Part shown: in pieces, positions 47,259 to 57,416 of the stretch
Layout: the number at the start of each line of letters is the position of its first letter
Numbering within the stretch: position 1 is the first letter of the stretch
NCBI RefSeq assembly: GCF_009821115.1
Contig: NZ_VYTY01000012.1
Location: forward strand, 1-64,000
Source of the DNA: Nitrincola alkalisediminis
GTDB lineage: Bacteria > Pseudomonadota > Gammaproteobacteria > Pseudomonadales > Balneatricaceae
Length of the DNA stretch: 64,000 nucleotides
Direction: 5' to 3'
The notes under the pieces: generated by a model
Database searches by the model: none
Told to the model about the DNA's origin: nothing
The model's input: the letters and a program-made list of their open reading frames with translations, nothing else
Translations under genes and position numbers: made by a program

Positions 47259-48059
47259 TTAGTTCCAATCAAACTCCAATAAGGATTGCCCTCTAGGCAC
47301 CAGACGCTCAAACTTGTTTAGCTGCTCGCTAATTTCGTCTCGATTTTCCACTTGCAATCTTAACACGACCACACCCTGACTGAACAACACAGGCTGAATC
47401 GCTGAACGATCAACCAACTCAGACAAGAGACTCGTTAGTGCTAGATAACTGGCTGCATCATGAACACCATACACACTCATTTGTAGACTGCCATCTTCTG
47501 GTTGGGGCAACTCAACTCGATCAGGACTCAGACTCTCGGTATCAATAGGTGCAGGACGCATACTCAAGTCCAGCGAAGGATCAATTAAACCCTCGTCTTG
47601 ATCAAATAACTGCGTTTGCAACCACGCAACCAACGCATCAATCTGCTGCTCTATCTCACCTTCTGTCTCAAGCCGGGCTTGACCTTCTGGAGTGTACAAC
47701 AACCACTGTGCGTTTAAGTTCACCCCCGGATCACGCCAGTGCCCTATCAGCAATTGATCCGGCTCGTAACGTGCCACACCGTCTAATAACGCTTGGATAC
47801 GCGACTCAATCACATCCTGTTCACGCAACGCTTGTTGATCGACAAGATCCATCAAGGGCAACAAGAAAGTGTAAGCATCGCTGGAGTGCTCAACCAACGC
47901 GTGAGCAACAGGGTGGGCTGGACGTACAAAAAGACTCTGTTGGTCATTCGACTCAACCAACAAAACAAGTGTTTTTTTGGGGACAACGACTTCAGCAAAA
48001 CCGACTTGAGCCTGCAAACCCAATACAACCACTAAAATTGCGTTTAAAAAACTCCGCAT
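47259..48059 (-). CDS. DUF2066 family periplasmic protein
   Basis: The 266 residues have a Sec signal (about 1-22, ending VGFA). The pattern LLIGHWRDPGVNLNAQWLLYTPEGQ is typical of DUF2066 proteins, often located next to hda and purM in gammaproteobacteria, as here. Function not known. Divergent from purM. Confidence 0.82.
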   Translation of the reverse strand: MRSFLNAILVVVLGLQAQVGFAEVVVPKKTLVLLVESNDQQSLFVRPAHPVAHALVEHSSDAYTFLLPLMDLVDQQALREQDVIESRIQALLDGVARYEPDQLLIGHWRDPGVNLNAQWLLYTPEGQARLETEGEIEQQIDALVAWLQTQLFDQDEGLIDPSLDLSMRPAPIDTESLSPDRVELPQPEDGSLQMSVYGVHDAASYLALTSLLSELVDRSAIQPVLFSQGVVVLRLQVENRDEISEQLNKFERLVPRGQSLLEFDWN

Positions 48060-48207
48060 AACATTCGTTCAACACTCAATAAAAGCCGATAGCTGTGAAT
48101 TAATTTATGTTCAACTTTAACACACAATAGCCCCTTCACCATCAACCTGATAAACTATTGTACTAAATTTCTATTGAGTCCATCCGGTTTTAAAGGTCAG
48201 GTACGTA

Positions 48208-49269
48208 ATGTCAACAGGTTCTGAAAAAACTTCCCTAAGCTACAAAGATGCTGGTGTCGATATCGACGCAGGTAACGCGCTGGTTGAGCGTATCAAGGGT
48301 GTGGCCAAGCGCACAGCACGTCCAGAGGTACTTGGTGGGCTGGGTGGTTTTGGTGCGTTGTGCGAAATACCCGAAGGGTATAAAAAGCCAGTTTTAGTGT
48401 CAGGCACTGATGGTGTGGGCACTAAACTTCGCCTTGCGATGGATCTAAACAAACATGACACCATTGGTATTGACTTAGTAGCAATGTGTGTCAACGATCT
48501 TGTGGTGGCGGGAGCCGAACCCCTTCTATTCCTAGACTACTATGCAACAGGCCGCTTAAATGTCGACATGGCTGCGGATGTTGTCACTGGCATAGGCCGT
48601 GGTTGCGAACTCGCGGGCGCAGCTCTAGTCGGTGGTGAAACGGCTGAAATGCCAGGCATGTATGAAGGCGACGATTATGATTTAGCGGGCTTTTGTGTCG
48701 GCGTCGTTGAGAAGGACCAAATTATCGATGGCTCCTCAGTACAAGCAGGCGACAGCCTCATCGCGCTCGCGTCTTCTGGCCCTCACTCCAATGGCTACTC
48801 ATTGATTCGTAAAATCATTGAAGTGTCTCAAGCTGACCTCCAACAGCCTATCGGTGATACCACCTTAGCGGCAGCTCTACTTGAGCCAACTCGCATTTAT
48901 GTAAAATCCCTGCTCAGTTTGATTAAACAAGTCCAAGTCAATGCCTTATCCCATATCACTGGTGGCGGCTTACTTGAAAACATACCGCGTGTGTTACCCA
49001 AGTCCACCAAAGCCGTCCTCTTTACCGATAGCTGGCAGCTTCCACCTGTCTTCCAATGGCTACAAACCGCAGGCAATGTAGAAATTCGCGAAATGTACCG
49101 TACATTTAACTGTGGAGTGGGTATGGTGATCGCGGTACCAAGTCACACCAAGGATCAAGCACTCAGCTTACTTAGAGAGCTAGGTGAAAATGCGTGGGAA
49201 ATTGGCGTTATCGAATCTGCTGATCCAGAAGAAGAACAAGTTGAAATGCGAGAAGGCCGCACGGCATGA
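48208..49269 (+). CDS. purM: Phosphoribosylformylglycinamidine cyclo-ligase
   Basis: The 353-residue AIR synthetase is the fifth step of purine synthesis. It starts with [34 protein letters not shown] and [13 protein letters not shown] are family landmarks; glycine-rich [11 protein letters not shown] binds ATP. Overlaps purN by four bases (ATGA). Confidence 0.97.
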   Translation: MSTGSEKTSLSYKDAGVDIDAGNALVERIKGVAKRTARPEVLGGLGGFGALCEIPEGYKKPVLVSGTDGVGTKLRLAMDLNKHDTIGIDLVAMCVNDLVVAGAEPLLFLDYYATGRLNVDMAADVVTGIGRGCELAGAALVGGETAEMPGMYEGDDYDLAGFCVGVVEKDQIIDGSSVQAGDSLIALASSGPHSNGYSLIRKIIEVSQADLQQPIGDTTLAAALLEPTRIYVKSLLSLIKQVQVNALSHITGGGLLENIPRVLPKSTKAVLFTDSWQLPPVFQWLQTAGNVEIREMYRTFNCGVGMVIAVPSHTKDQALSLLRELGENAWEIGVIESADPEEEQVEMREGRTA

Positions 49270-49910
49270 CACAGCGCATCGTTGTCTTGATTTCAGGCAG
49301 TGGCTCAAATCTTCAAACCTTGATTGATCACTCTCAAAAGGGTGATCTTCATGGTAATATCGTGGGTGTCATCAGCAACAAAGCGGATGCCTTTGGCTTG
49401 GTAAGAGCTCAGAATGCCAGCATTCCGAGCCTTGTCTTAGATCATAAGACATTCGCAAGCCGCGAGGACTTTGATCTGGCGTTAATCGAACATATTGATT
49501 CATTTAAGCCAGACCTCGTTGTTCTTGCAGGCTTCATGCGCATCCTCAGTGCAGAGTTTGTTCGCCGCTACCAAGGGCACTTAATGAACATTCACCCATC
49601 TCTGCTGCCTAGGTATAAAGGACTGAACACCCATCAACGCGCCCTTGATGCAGGGGATGCCGAGCATGGTTGCAGCGTGCATTTTGTTACTGAAGAACTA
49701 GATGGTGGACCTATCATCATTCAAGCAAAGACCCCAATATTAATGGAGGATGATTCAGCCAGCCTTCAGGCACGCGTGCATACTCTAGAACATAAGATTT
49801 ATCCTTTAGCCGTGAGTTGGTTCTGCAGCGGTCGCTTACGCGTCACAGATGATGGCGTGATGCTAGATGACAACTGTTTACCCAGTTCTGGATTTGAACT
49901 CAAGGCCTAA
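49266..49910 (+). CDS. purN: Phosphoribosylglycinamide formyltransferase (folate-dependent)
   Basis: The 214-residue GAR transformylase is the third step of purine synthesis. [14 protein letters not shown] is at the N-terminus; the catalytic region [20 protein letters not shown] has Asn-His, and the Asp in EELDGGPII. Co-translated with purM. Confidence 0.97.
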   Translation: MTQRIVVLISGSGSNLQTLIDHSQKGDLHGNIVGVISNKADAFGLVRAQNASIPSLVLDHKTFASREDFDLALIEHIDSFKPDLVVLAGFMRILSAEFVRRYQGHLMNIHPSLLPRYKGLNTHQRALDAGDAEHGCSVHFVTEELDGGPIIIQAKTPILMEDDSASLQARVHTLEHKIYPLAVSWFCSGRLRVTDDGVMLDDNCLPSSGFELKA

Positions 49911-49933
49911 CCTACAGCATTTTGGGAGATTGT

Positions 49934-50659
49934 ATGGGTGTAAGCAAGAAGTGGTTAGCGCTAACAACTCTACTGCTACTCTTGAGCTTTTCAGCAACAA
50001 GCTCTGCTCAAGCATCGCTTATATCCCTGCAGCCTTTCAAAGCAACCTATGCTTCAGAAATTGATGCCGCACTTACCATCAGTGGGGAAGCGTCTCGTGA
50101 GCTAACCCGTATGGATAACGGGGACTGGAAGCTGTCCGCGGTAGCCTCAGCAATGATGGCAAGAGCGGAAGAAACAACACAGATTCGCCTGGCTGATGGC
50201 TACATTCTACCGATCCATTACCACTATCACCGTCGCATTCTAGGCAAACGTAGAACGGCTGAGCTTAAGTTTGATTGGAATCAAAAAAAAGTCACAACCG
50301 ACATTGACGACAAGCCATGGAAAATGAACATATCTCCCGGTGTTCACGATAAACTGAGCTATCAACTGCAAATACCTATTGATATTGCTGCAGGAAAAAC
50401 ACTCCTTTCCTACCCTGTCGCTGACGGTGGACATATACAAAACTACGTCTTCAATGTCATAGGACAAGAGCGCGTTTCAACCCCTGCCGGGGATTATGAC
50501 GCCATTAAAATTGAACGTGATAGAGGTGAAAACTCCGATCGCGAGACATTTATTTGGTTAGCTCCAGAATTGAACTACATGATTATTAAGCTCACGCAAA
50601 TTGAACCTGATGGCAATCGCATGAGCTTAATGCTTAAAGAGCTTTTAGTGTACGATTAA
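49934..50659 (+). CDS. DUF3108 family periplasmic protein
   Basis: The protein is 241 residues from ATG 49934 (GGGAG 6 bases before); a TTG four codons upstream is less likely. The signal peptide is about 1-28. PFKATYASEIDAALTISGEASRELT and YDAIKIERDRG are the DUF3108 pattern, expected to be a beta-rich lipocalin-like fold. Linked to purMN in many relatives; function unknown. Confidence 0.85.
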   Translation: MGVSKKWLALTTLLLLLSFSATSSAQASLISLQPFKATYASEIDAALTISGEASRELTRMDNGDWKLSAVASAMMARAEETTQIRLADGYILPIHYHYHRRILGKRRTAELKFDWNQKKVTTDIDDKPWKMNISPGVHDKLSYQLQIPIDIAAGKTLLSYPVADGGHIQNYVFNVIGQERVSTPAGDYDAIKIERDRGENSDRETFIWLAPELNYMIIKLTQIEPDGNRMSLMLKELLVYD

Positions 50660-50676
50660 CTTGCGCACTAAAAGCC

Positions 50677-51891
50677 TCAAGATAATGCAGGTATCAGATC
50701 GCTGTGGCAGGATATCAGAGACGCCAGACGCCCCTGAGACTTACGCTCTTCACGGATATCAACCAGTAAAATCCGCGCATCATCCAATGACAATGAAAGT
50801 GTAGAGCACTCTTGCCCTGTTTCCAGATCGTAATAAGGCGAAGAACTCATAATCCGCCGTTCAAAATCAGTAGCCCCTAATAACTGGTAAAAGTAAGGTC
50901 TCCAGCTCCAATTATGGCCTGCGTAAGCCGCATCTTCCACCCAAACACCCTGAGAGACGTCGTAGGTAAAGTTTGAAGAGATCTGGGTTCCATTGCGATT
51001 GCAAATATAAAACCGAAGAACATCTGGGTCTGGATGCCAAGTATTCAAGTTGTCCGTTCCACCACTGAGTAATAAATCTTTTAACAACATTAACTCACTG
51101 TGAAGGCCCTCAGTGTAAAACTGCCGACGCGCAACCTCATCAATGGCCATATCCAGGTGCTGACTGATGAGCTCCATCGTCTGCGCCTTCATGGAATCAA
51201 CACCCATAAACTCGGCTCTTGCGGGTGAAAAGATAAACCCTTGAATATAGCTTGCATTGCAGTGCAAGGCGGCAAAAAATTCATCAGGCGTTTCAACACC
51301 TTCAAAAATCACTTTGCACCCTAATCGTGCACTCATCTCCCCAACCGTCTGCATAAGTGCACTATGAAAGTGCGTTTTAGGACCTCTTTGGAACATACGC
51401 ATATCCAGCTTGATAAAATCTGGAGTAAATGCCAATACCCGATCCATCTGCTGAAACCCAGCGCCAAAGTCGTCATAGGCAATCTTGACCCCTTCCGAGC
51501 GATAACGCTCGGCAAATAAGCATATTCGGTCTAAATCACCATCGAGCTCTGTTATTTCAAGAACCACTTGTTCAGGGCGAACACCGACTTGCTTCAGCAT
51601 CTCTAGGGTTGGCAACTCACCCGTTGCCGTAACGGAATTAATCCACTCAGGCGAGATATTCAAGGATAAAAACTGCCCCTGAGGCAATGAGTTGAATTTT
51701 GTTAAGGCCTGCAATCGGATATCTCTATCGAGACTTAACCGCTCTTCACGACTCAAACTTGAAGACGAAAATAAATTGGCCGCTGAAATAATCTGTCCCT
51801 GTACATCGGCGGTTCTAGCAAGGGCTTCATAGCCCGCCACTTCGCCACTGGCGATTTCAATGATGGGCTGAAACCAAGGGAATACGTTCAT
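50677..51891 (-). CDS. EAL-domain c-di-GMP phosphodiesterase with YkuI_C-like sensor domain
   Basis: The protein is 404 residues from ATG 51891; the longer frame needs a TTG. The EAL domain (about 1-235) has intact active-site features: GYEALAR, VVLEITE, YDDFGAGFQ, FIKLDMRMF, IFEGVET. The C-terminal part (about 240-395), with WHPDPDVLRFYICNRNGTQ and GHNWSWRPYFYQLL, resembles the PAS/Cache-like YkuI C-terminal domain, a cytosolic or membrane-adjacent sensor. No membrane segment. Probably lowers c-di-GMP, the signal read by LapD at 9427. Monocistronic. Confidence 0.9.
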   Translation of the reverse strand: MNVFPWFQPIIEIASGEVAGYEALARTADVQGQIISAANLFSSSSLSREERLSLDRDIRLQALTKFNSLPQGQFLSLNISPEWINSVTATGELPTLEMLKQVGVRPEQVVLEITELDGDLDRICLFAERYRSEGVKIAYDDFGAGFQQMDRVLAFTPDFIKLDMRMFQRGPKTHFHSALMQTVGEMSARLGCKVIFEGVETPDEFFAALHCNASYIQGFIFSPARAEFMGVDSMKAQTMELISQHLDMAIDEVARRQFYTEGLHSELMLLKDLLLSGGTDNLNTWHPDPDVLRFYICNRNGTQISSNFTYDVSQGVWVEDAAYAGHNWSWRPYFYQLLGATDFERRIMSSSPYYDLETGQECSTLSLSLDDARILLVDIREERKSQGRLASLISCHSDLIPALS

Positions 51892-52048
51892 CTTAAGACC
51901 TTGTTGTGTAATGATTGAATGTTTCAATGAATCTAAACGTGTTTATTAAGCAAGTCATAGGCCACTCTCATCAATTGGTATAGTAGACTTTCAACCTGAC
52001 CGCCAGCGCACTAGACTGAATTATAAATAAATATAAAAGGAGTACAGC

Positions 52049-52417
52049 ATGACTAAAGTGCTGGTCGTAGATGATGAACCGAATATTCTTTTATCGCTAG
52101 AGTTTTTAATGGAGCAAGCTGGATTTACTGTGTTCACGGCTGAGGATGGCGAGACCGCCCTACAAAAAATTCACGAGCTCGACCCTAACCTTGTCCTCTT
52201 GGACATCAGCCTACCCGGTATCAGTGGTTTTGACGTACTCGCAGAGCTAAGAGAAAACGAACGTTTTCAACACCTCCCCGTAATTATGCTGACAGCACAT
52301 GGGCGAGAGGTCGAGCGTGAAAAAGGCATGGCTCTAGGGGCTGATGATTACATAACAAAGCCTTTTTCAACCCAGGCTCTAGTTCAGAAAGTCAAAAACC
52401 TCTTACACACAGGTTAA
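52049..52417 (+). CDS. CheY-like single-domain response regulator
   Basis: The 122 residues are only a receiver domain: acidic pair D8-D9, phosphoacceptor D52 in LVLLDISLPG, Thr in MLTAHG, Lys in TKPF. No output domain. It lies four bases before the exonuclease-fusion gene and shares a direction with the SLC5 kinase at 54655, which may phosphorylate it. An AAGGAG site precedes the ATG. Confidence 0.93.
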   Translation: MTKVLVVDDEPNILLSLEFLMEQAGFTVFTAEDGETALQKIHELDPNLVLLDISLPGISGFDVLAELRENERFQHLPVIMLTAHGREVEREKGMALGADDYITKPFSTQALVQKVKNLLHTG

Positions 52418-52421
52418 CATT

Positions 52422-54461
52422 ATGCCAAAGCGTCAGCATTTACTTGGTATCTGGCTCGCTCTAACAGGCATCACAGCTTTGGTCTGTTTGATTTTAGGGC
52501 TGTTACTCGATTCCATTTTACCGACAACATCGACATCTCATCGCATAATGCTAGTAATCCTAGCCTGCATGACTCCTGTGCTAATGACACTTGGAGGGAT
52601 AATTTTAGAACAAAATCTTTTTGCCCCCCTAAGACGACTACAAGTCCAGTTCTCGCGCTTAGTTGCTAATCCTGATGCAAACGATGATTTTACACCAGAA
52701 GGCTGGTTAAACCATTTAGCACCCGATTTCGACCACCTAAAAAAAGGCTGGCGAGAAGATCGACAAAAACTCATTTCAGCAAGACAATCGGGTGCGGAAG
52801 ATGCCATGCGCATTCGCCACGAGCTTGAAGCTGTCGTTCAGTTTCTTGAGGTCCCCCTACTCCTATGCGACCAACACCAGCGCGTTTTAATGCTAAATCC
52901 CGCGGCTGAGGCTTTGTTTCATGATCACCCTGCACTTGGACTGGGCCGCCACCTACAACAACTACTCCCTTTACCCAATCTATCGGAAACCCTCAAAAAA
53001 CTGCCTGTTGATGGCAGTCCTCGTCAACTGCTTCTCCACCATGAAGACAGATGGCTTAGATGCAACATACGGCGAGTAAGCGCTAACCAAGGTGAAGCCC
53101 TGCTAACCCTAGAGGACACAACAGAAGCGCACACGACTCACCAACGTTGGCGCCAACCACTTGCCGAGCTACTGCCCAAACTTAGAGGCCATGCCGCAAC
53201 CTTATCAACCACAGCGGAAGCACTCTCCAGCGCTGCAAACAACAGCCTGATTAAAGAAAAACTTGAAAATGCAATGCACCAAGAAAGCCAAAAACTAGGG
53301 GGATTAATTGATCAACTTGCGCATCTTTTAGAGTCTTTACAACTTGATCAAGGCCGATTAAGCGACACTTGGTCAAATGACTTCATCAGTGCGTTGGTCG
53401 ACAGCTGGCAAAACTCCCATGTCATGATTGTCCCAATCGGCATTCCTGCATGGTTTCGTGCCGACAGCCCAACACTTTTAGCCATGCTTGAACGCTTGTT
53501 ACCTGAGCTCATTCAAACCACTCAAGCGTCAAGCATTGAGTTTGAGATTTGCCTTGGCAATAAGCGTGTATACCTAGATATTATCTGGAAAGGAGCCGCC
53601 TTAACGCAGCAGACATTGGAAACTTGGAGAGATTTACCTCTAAGTGAGCAACCTCTCGCTCCTCGCATCTGCGATGTACTCAACCAACATAACTCAGATT
53701 GGTGGTCTCTGCCCGACCATGACCGTGAACATGCTCGTCTGCGTATTCCTCTACCGGCTACCGACCGACATGCAGAGCCCAATAAATCCATTCAACCTAG
53801 ACCCGAGTTTCATGATTTCAGTATCGCCGACCTCCCCCCACCCAAAAGTGAACTGGCTGATCTAAACCTCAACCAACTTGAAATGATTGTCTTTGATACA
53901 GAGACCACGGGGCTAAAACTGCGTTCAGGCGACACGATTGTCAGTATTGGAGCCTGCCGAGTTGTCAACGGACGACTACTGGCAACAGAGAAGTTTGATC
54001 AGCTAGTCAACCCAGAACGCCCCATTCCAGCAACAAGCACGGCTATACATGGTCTAACAGATGAAGATGTCAAACACGCCCCTCCCTTAAAAATTGTCCT
54101 GCCTCGCTTCAGAGCCTTTATAGGCCAAGGTGTATTAGTAGCTCACAATGCCGCATTTGATCTTTTAGCCATTCAAATGCATCAAGAGGAGTCAGGCGTT
54201 GTGTTTGACATGCCCATTCTTGATACTCTACTGCTATCGCGCGTCATTGATCCTGATATTGATGAGCATAGCTTAGATGCATTGGCGGAACGCTTCCAAA
54301 TACATTTTCCTGCAGGCACCCGCCATACGGCACTCGGCGATGCCCGCGTAACGGCCGAACTCCTGCTGACATTACTTCCAAGGTTAGAAGCGCGTGGTGT
54401 TCATACTCTTCAACAGGCACTCGCCCTGCAAGCGAAGGCAGAAACCATCAGAGTAGGCTAA
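52422..54461 (+). CDS. Membrane PAS / kinase-like protein fused to DEDDh 3'-5' exonuclease
   Basis: The protein is 679 residues. Two membrane helices (about 8-28 and 40-60), a HAMP-like stretch, a PAS-like domain (about 140-225), a helical region (about 235-310) resembling a dimerisation domain without an H-box, a poorly conserved GHKL-like region (about 330-455), and a complete DnaQ-type exonuclease (about 487-665). The exonuclease has FDTETTGL, HNAAFD, and HTALGDARVT: all four acidic residues and the His. It most resembles exonucleases annotated as 'DNA polymerase III epsilon' beside SLC5-type kinases. Substrate is unknown; polymerase proofreading is unlikely for a membrane protein. It is six bases before a small membrane protein gene. 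Confidence 0.85.
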   Translation: MPKRQHLLGIWLALTGITALVCLILGLLLDSILPTTSTSHRIMLVILACMTPVLMTLGGIILEQNLFAPLRRLQVQFSRLVANPDANDDFTPEGWLNHLAPDFDHLKKGWREDRQKLISARQSGAEDAMRIRHELEAVVQFLEVPLLLCDQHQRVLMLNPAAEALFHDHPALGLGRHLQQLLPLPNLSETLKKLPVDGSPRQLLLHHEDRWLRCNIRRVSANQGEALLTLEDTTEAHTTHQRWRQPLAELLPKLRGHAATLSTTAEALSSAANNSLIKEKLENAMHQESQKLGGLIDQLAHLLESLQLDQGRLSDTWSNDFISALVDSWQNSHVMIVPIGIPAWFRADSPTLLAMLERLLPELIQTTQASSIEFEICLGNKRVYLDIIWKGAALTQQTLETWRDLPLSEQPLAPRICDVLNQHNSDWWSLPDHDREHARLRIPLPATDRHAEPNKSIQPRPEFHDFSIADLPPPKSELADLNLNQLEMIVFDTETTGLKLRSGDTIVSIGACRVVNGRLLATEKFDQLVNPERPIPATSTAIHGLTDEDVKHAPPLKIVLPRFRAFIGQGVLVAHNAAFDLLAIQMHQEESGVVFDMPILDTLLLSRVIDPDIDEHSLDALAERFQIHFPAGTRHTALGDARVTAELLLTLLPRLEARGVHTLQQALALQAKAETIRVG

Positions 54462-54467
54462 AGCCCC

Positions 54468-54662
54468 ATGCAAAAAAAAAGCTTATCCAGCCGCATGATC
54501 GCCATCGTCCTATTATGTGGCCTGTTGTTTTCACCGCCGTTCATTTTCTTGTTTGACACTCCGTCAAGCTCAGGACTGTCACGCCTAACCATTTGGATAT
54601 TTTCCGTTTGGCTTGGCATCATTCTTATCGCTGCCTATTTTTTGGAAACCTCTGATGAGTGA
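54468..54662 (+). CDS. Small two-helix membrane protein (symporter small-subunit-like)
   Basis: The 64 residues have two hydrophobic segments (about 9-29 and 40-59) around a short loop. Size, topology and position just before an SLC5-type gene recall the DUF4212-like small subunits of sodium/solute symporters. Overlaps the next gene by eight bases, so it is translationally coupled. Family assignment is by context only. Confidence 0.7.
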   Translation: MQKKSLSSRMIAIVLLCGLLFSPPFIFLFDTPSSSGLSRLTIWIFSVWLGIILIAAYFLETSDE

Positions 54663-57390
54663 AGCCATTATTCTCGTCTTTGCATTTGGCTACTTGGCAC
54701 TGCTCTTCATAATCGCTGCTTTTGGCGATAAACGAGCTGAACAAGGACGGTCCATCATTGGTTCCCCAACGGTATATACCTTATCCATTGCCGTTTATTG
54801 CACCGCTTGGACGTTTTATGGAAGTGTAGGTCGCACGACTGAAGCAGGCCCCAGCTTTTTATTAATTTATTTAGGGCCAACACTGATTATGCTCAGTGGC
54901 TGGATGCTGATCCGCAAAATGGTACGGATTGCTAGAGCGCAACGCCTAACCTCCATTGCAGACTTTATCAGCGCTCGCTATGGAAAGAGCCAACGCATTG
55001 GCGCCATCATTACCGTTATTGCAGTGATCGGGATCATCCCATACATTGCGCTTCAGCTGAAAGCCATCACCTATAGCTACTCAATTCTTGCAGACTTTAA
55101 CCTACCCACAACAGACGCAAGCCAATCAATGCTGTTCTTTGCCGATAAATCTTTTTGGATTTCGCTCGTACTGGCCGTGTTTATTATTTTATTTGGAACG
55201 CGGCAACTCGATGCCAGTGAGCGCCATGAAGGAATGGTCTCAGCCATCGCGTTTGAGTCTTTAGTTAAGCTCATGGCGTTCTTAGCCGTGGGTATCTTTG
55301 TCACCTTTTATCTGTATGCAGGTCCTGTTGACCTATTTGAACAGGCTGCTAACCATCCAGCGCTCATGTCGACACTCGGTCTTGAAAAAATTCCTGGTGG
55401 CGCTTCCGGTTGGGTTGGATTGCTGATTTTATCCATGCTCGCATTTATCACACTACCACGACAATTTCAGGTAATGGTGGTCGAAAATGTTGATGAAAGT
55501 CATATCAAACGCGCCTCTTGGATGTTTCCTCTCTACCTACTGGCCATCAATATTTTTGTCATTCCTGTCGCGCTGGCAGGCATGATGTTAAACGATCCCA
55601 ATCTAAGTCCGGATAGCTACGTCTTGACACTGCCCCTGATTGAAGGCGCTAAAACCTTACCGATGCTGGTATTTATCGGTGGCTTATCAGCTGCAACAGG
55701 AATGGTTATCGTTGAAACCATTGCGCTCTCAACAATGGTCAGCAACCAGTTAGTGATGCCCATTCTATTACGCTGGCGGCGCTTGCATCTTGATCGACAA
55801 TCGGATTTGAGCCCTTGGCTGCTGGGAATTAGGCGCATCACAATTCTATTCATACTCTTACTTGGGTATTTGTATCATGCACTCATAGGGGAGTCCTACA
55901 CCCTTGTAACGATTGGCTTGGTTTCATTCGCCGCCGCCGCACAGTTTGCCCCGGCACTTTTATTAGGACTGTACTGGCGTGGCGCCACTCAAACAGGGGC
56001 TATGATAGGATTGATCGGGGGGTTTATTGTATGGTGTCATACCTTGTTAATTCCGGGTTTTGCCCAATCTGGATGGATTGGAATTGAACTCATTACCCAA
56101 GGACCTTGGGGTATCGAAGTACTCAGGCCCTACCAATTGTTTGGATTTGACGGCTTAGATATCTATACCCACTCCTTGTTTTGGAGCTTGTTCGTCAATA
56201 TAGGATTAATTGTCCTAATTTCCCAATTCACCCGACAAACACAATTTGAACAAACGCAAGCCGCCATCTTCTGTGGAGCTCTCGAACAAGACCAGCTACA
56301 TACACCTATGTGGCATGGACACACCAGCCGCGGTGAATTACATGAACTCGTCCATCGATACTTGGGCGCCTCCGCAACTGAGCGGCTTTTTTCTTCATTT
56401 ATTCATGAGCAACGAACCGGCGGTGCAGAAGACCCTGCTTCTCCAGCGTTGATTAATGCGGCTGAAAAACAATTAGCAGGGTCTCTTGGAAGCGCGTCCG
56501 CACGCGTTCTGATTAACTCAGTCGTTAAAGGAGAGGCCTTAGATCTACAGGCCGTTTTAAGCATTTTAGATACAACCTCGCAAACGCTCGAATACAATCG
56601 TCGTTTAGAACAAAAATCTACCGAACTATCCCTAATCGGCAAAGAGCTACGTGAAGCCAATGATCGACTGAGAGAACTCGACAGACTCAAAGATGAGTTC
56701 ATCGCTATGGTCAGCCACGAACTCAGAACCCCACTGACATCAATACGCGCATTTGCCGAAATACTCAGAGACACACCCAACATTGCTTCAGAAAAACGCG
56801 CCCATTTTTTAGATGTGATTGTGAGAGAAAGCGAACGACTGTCACGGTTAATAGAAGAAATTCTTGATTTAGCCCGAATCGAATCGGGGCGTATGCAGCT
56901 GAAACCCGAGCGCATTAATTTAATTGAAGCCCTAGAGCAATCAATTGAGGCCGTTATTCGTCTTTATGAAGAGCGAGACATTAAAATCCAAGTAAATCTA
57001 TGTCTGGAGGAGGCTTGGGTGATTGCAGACACTGATCGACTACAGCAAGTGATTATAAACCTGTTGGACAATGCTCGTAAATTTGCGAACTCAACGAAAG
57101 GAAAAGTTAACGTCACACTCACTCAAAACAAACGTTGCTTTCGACTCAGTGTAGAAGACAATGGAGAGGGAATACCTCAAGACCAACGCGAGCTGGTGTT
57201 CGAAAAATTTCATCAAGTTAAGCAAGGCAATCAAGCTAGACCCAAAGGACGCCCAAAAGGGACAGGATTAGGCTTGCCTATTTGCCGCGGCATCTTAGCC
57301 CATATGGGAGGGCGGCTCTGGATTGATGACCCCGCCTCGCTTGAAGGGGCTCATATCATAATGGAATTACCGAAAGCACCTGATCTATGA
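54655..57390 (+). CDS. SLC5-STAC sensor histidine kinase (CbrA/CrbS-like)
   Basis: The protein is 911 residues from ATG 54655. N-terminal sodium/solute symporter domain, about 13 helices (1-520), a STAC-like linker (about 540-590, with HTSRGELHELVHRYLG), a coiled region, then the kinase core: H-box His688 in MVSHELRTPL, N-box INLLDNARKFA, G1 DNGEGIP, G2 GTGLGLPI. All boxes are intact. Such kinases (CbrA, CrbS) control use of histidine, acetate or other carbon sources. The usual partners CbrB or CrbR are not here; the CheY-like protein at 52049 is the local candidate. Whether the SLC5 part moves solute is unknown. Confidence 0.93.
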   Translation: MSEAIILVFAFGYLALLFIIAAFGDKRAEQGRSIIGSPTVYTLSIAVYCTAWTFYGSVGRTTEAGPSFLLIYLGPTLIMLSGWMLIRKMVRIARAQRLTSIADFISARYGKSQRIGAIITVIAVIGIIPYIALQLKAITYSYSILADFNLPTTDASQSMLFFADKSFWISLVLAVFIILFGTRQLDASERHEGMVSAIAFESLVKLMAFLAVGIFVTFYLYAGPVDLFEQAANHPALMSTLGLEKIPGGASGWVGLLILSMLAFITLPRQFQVMVVENVDESHIKRASWMFPLYLLAINIFVIPVALAGMMLNDPNLSPDSYVLTLPLIEGAKTLPMLVFIGGLSAATGMVIVETIALSTMVSNQLVMPILLRWRRLHLDRQSDLSPWLLGIRRITILFILLLGYLYHALIGESYTLVTIGLVSFAAAAQFAPALLLGLYWRGATQTGAMIGLIGGFIVWCHTLLIPGFAQSGWIGIELITQGPWGIEVLRPYQLFGFDGLDIYTHSLFWSLFVNIGLIVLISQFTRQTQFEQTQAAIFCGALEQDQLHTPMWHGHTSRGELHELVHRYLGASATERLFSSFIHEQRTGGAEDPASPALINAAEKQLAGSLGSASARVLINSVVKGEALDLQAVLSILDTTSQTLEYNRRLEQKSTELSLIGKELREANDRLRELDRLKDEFIAMVSHELRTPLTSIRAFAEILRDTPNIASEKRAHFLDVIVRESERLSRLIEEILDLARIESGRMQLKPERINLIEALEQSIEAVIRLYEERDIKIQVNLCLEEAWVIADTDRLQQVIINLLDNARKFANSTKGKVNVTLTQNKRCFRLSVEDNGEGIPQDQRELVFEKFHQVKQGNQARPKGRPKGTGLGLPICRGILAHMGGRLWIDDPASLEGAHIIMELPKAPDL

Positions 57391-57416
57391 ACGCATCGCT
57401 ACTCTTCCAGACTAAA

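Noticed and set aside
47549-48061. 170-codon plus-strand ORF
   Set aside because: It is antisense to the DUF2066 gene, which has a signal peptide and family pattern; the ORF has low-complexity composition.
56403-56915. 170-codon minus-strand ORF
   Set aside because: It is rich in Ser and Arg, antisense to the dimerisation domain of the SLC5 kinase; a frame shadow.
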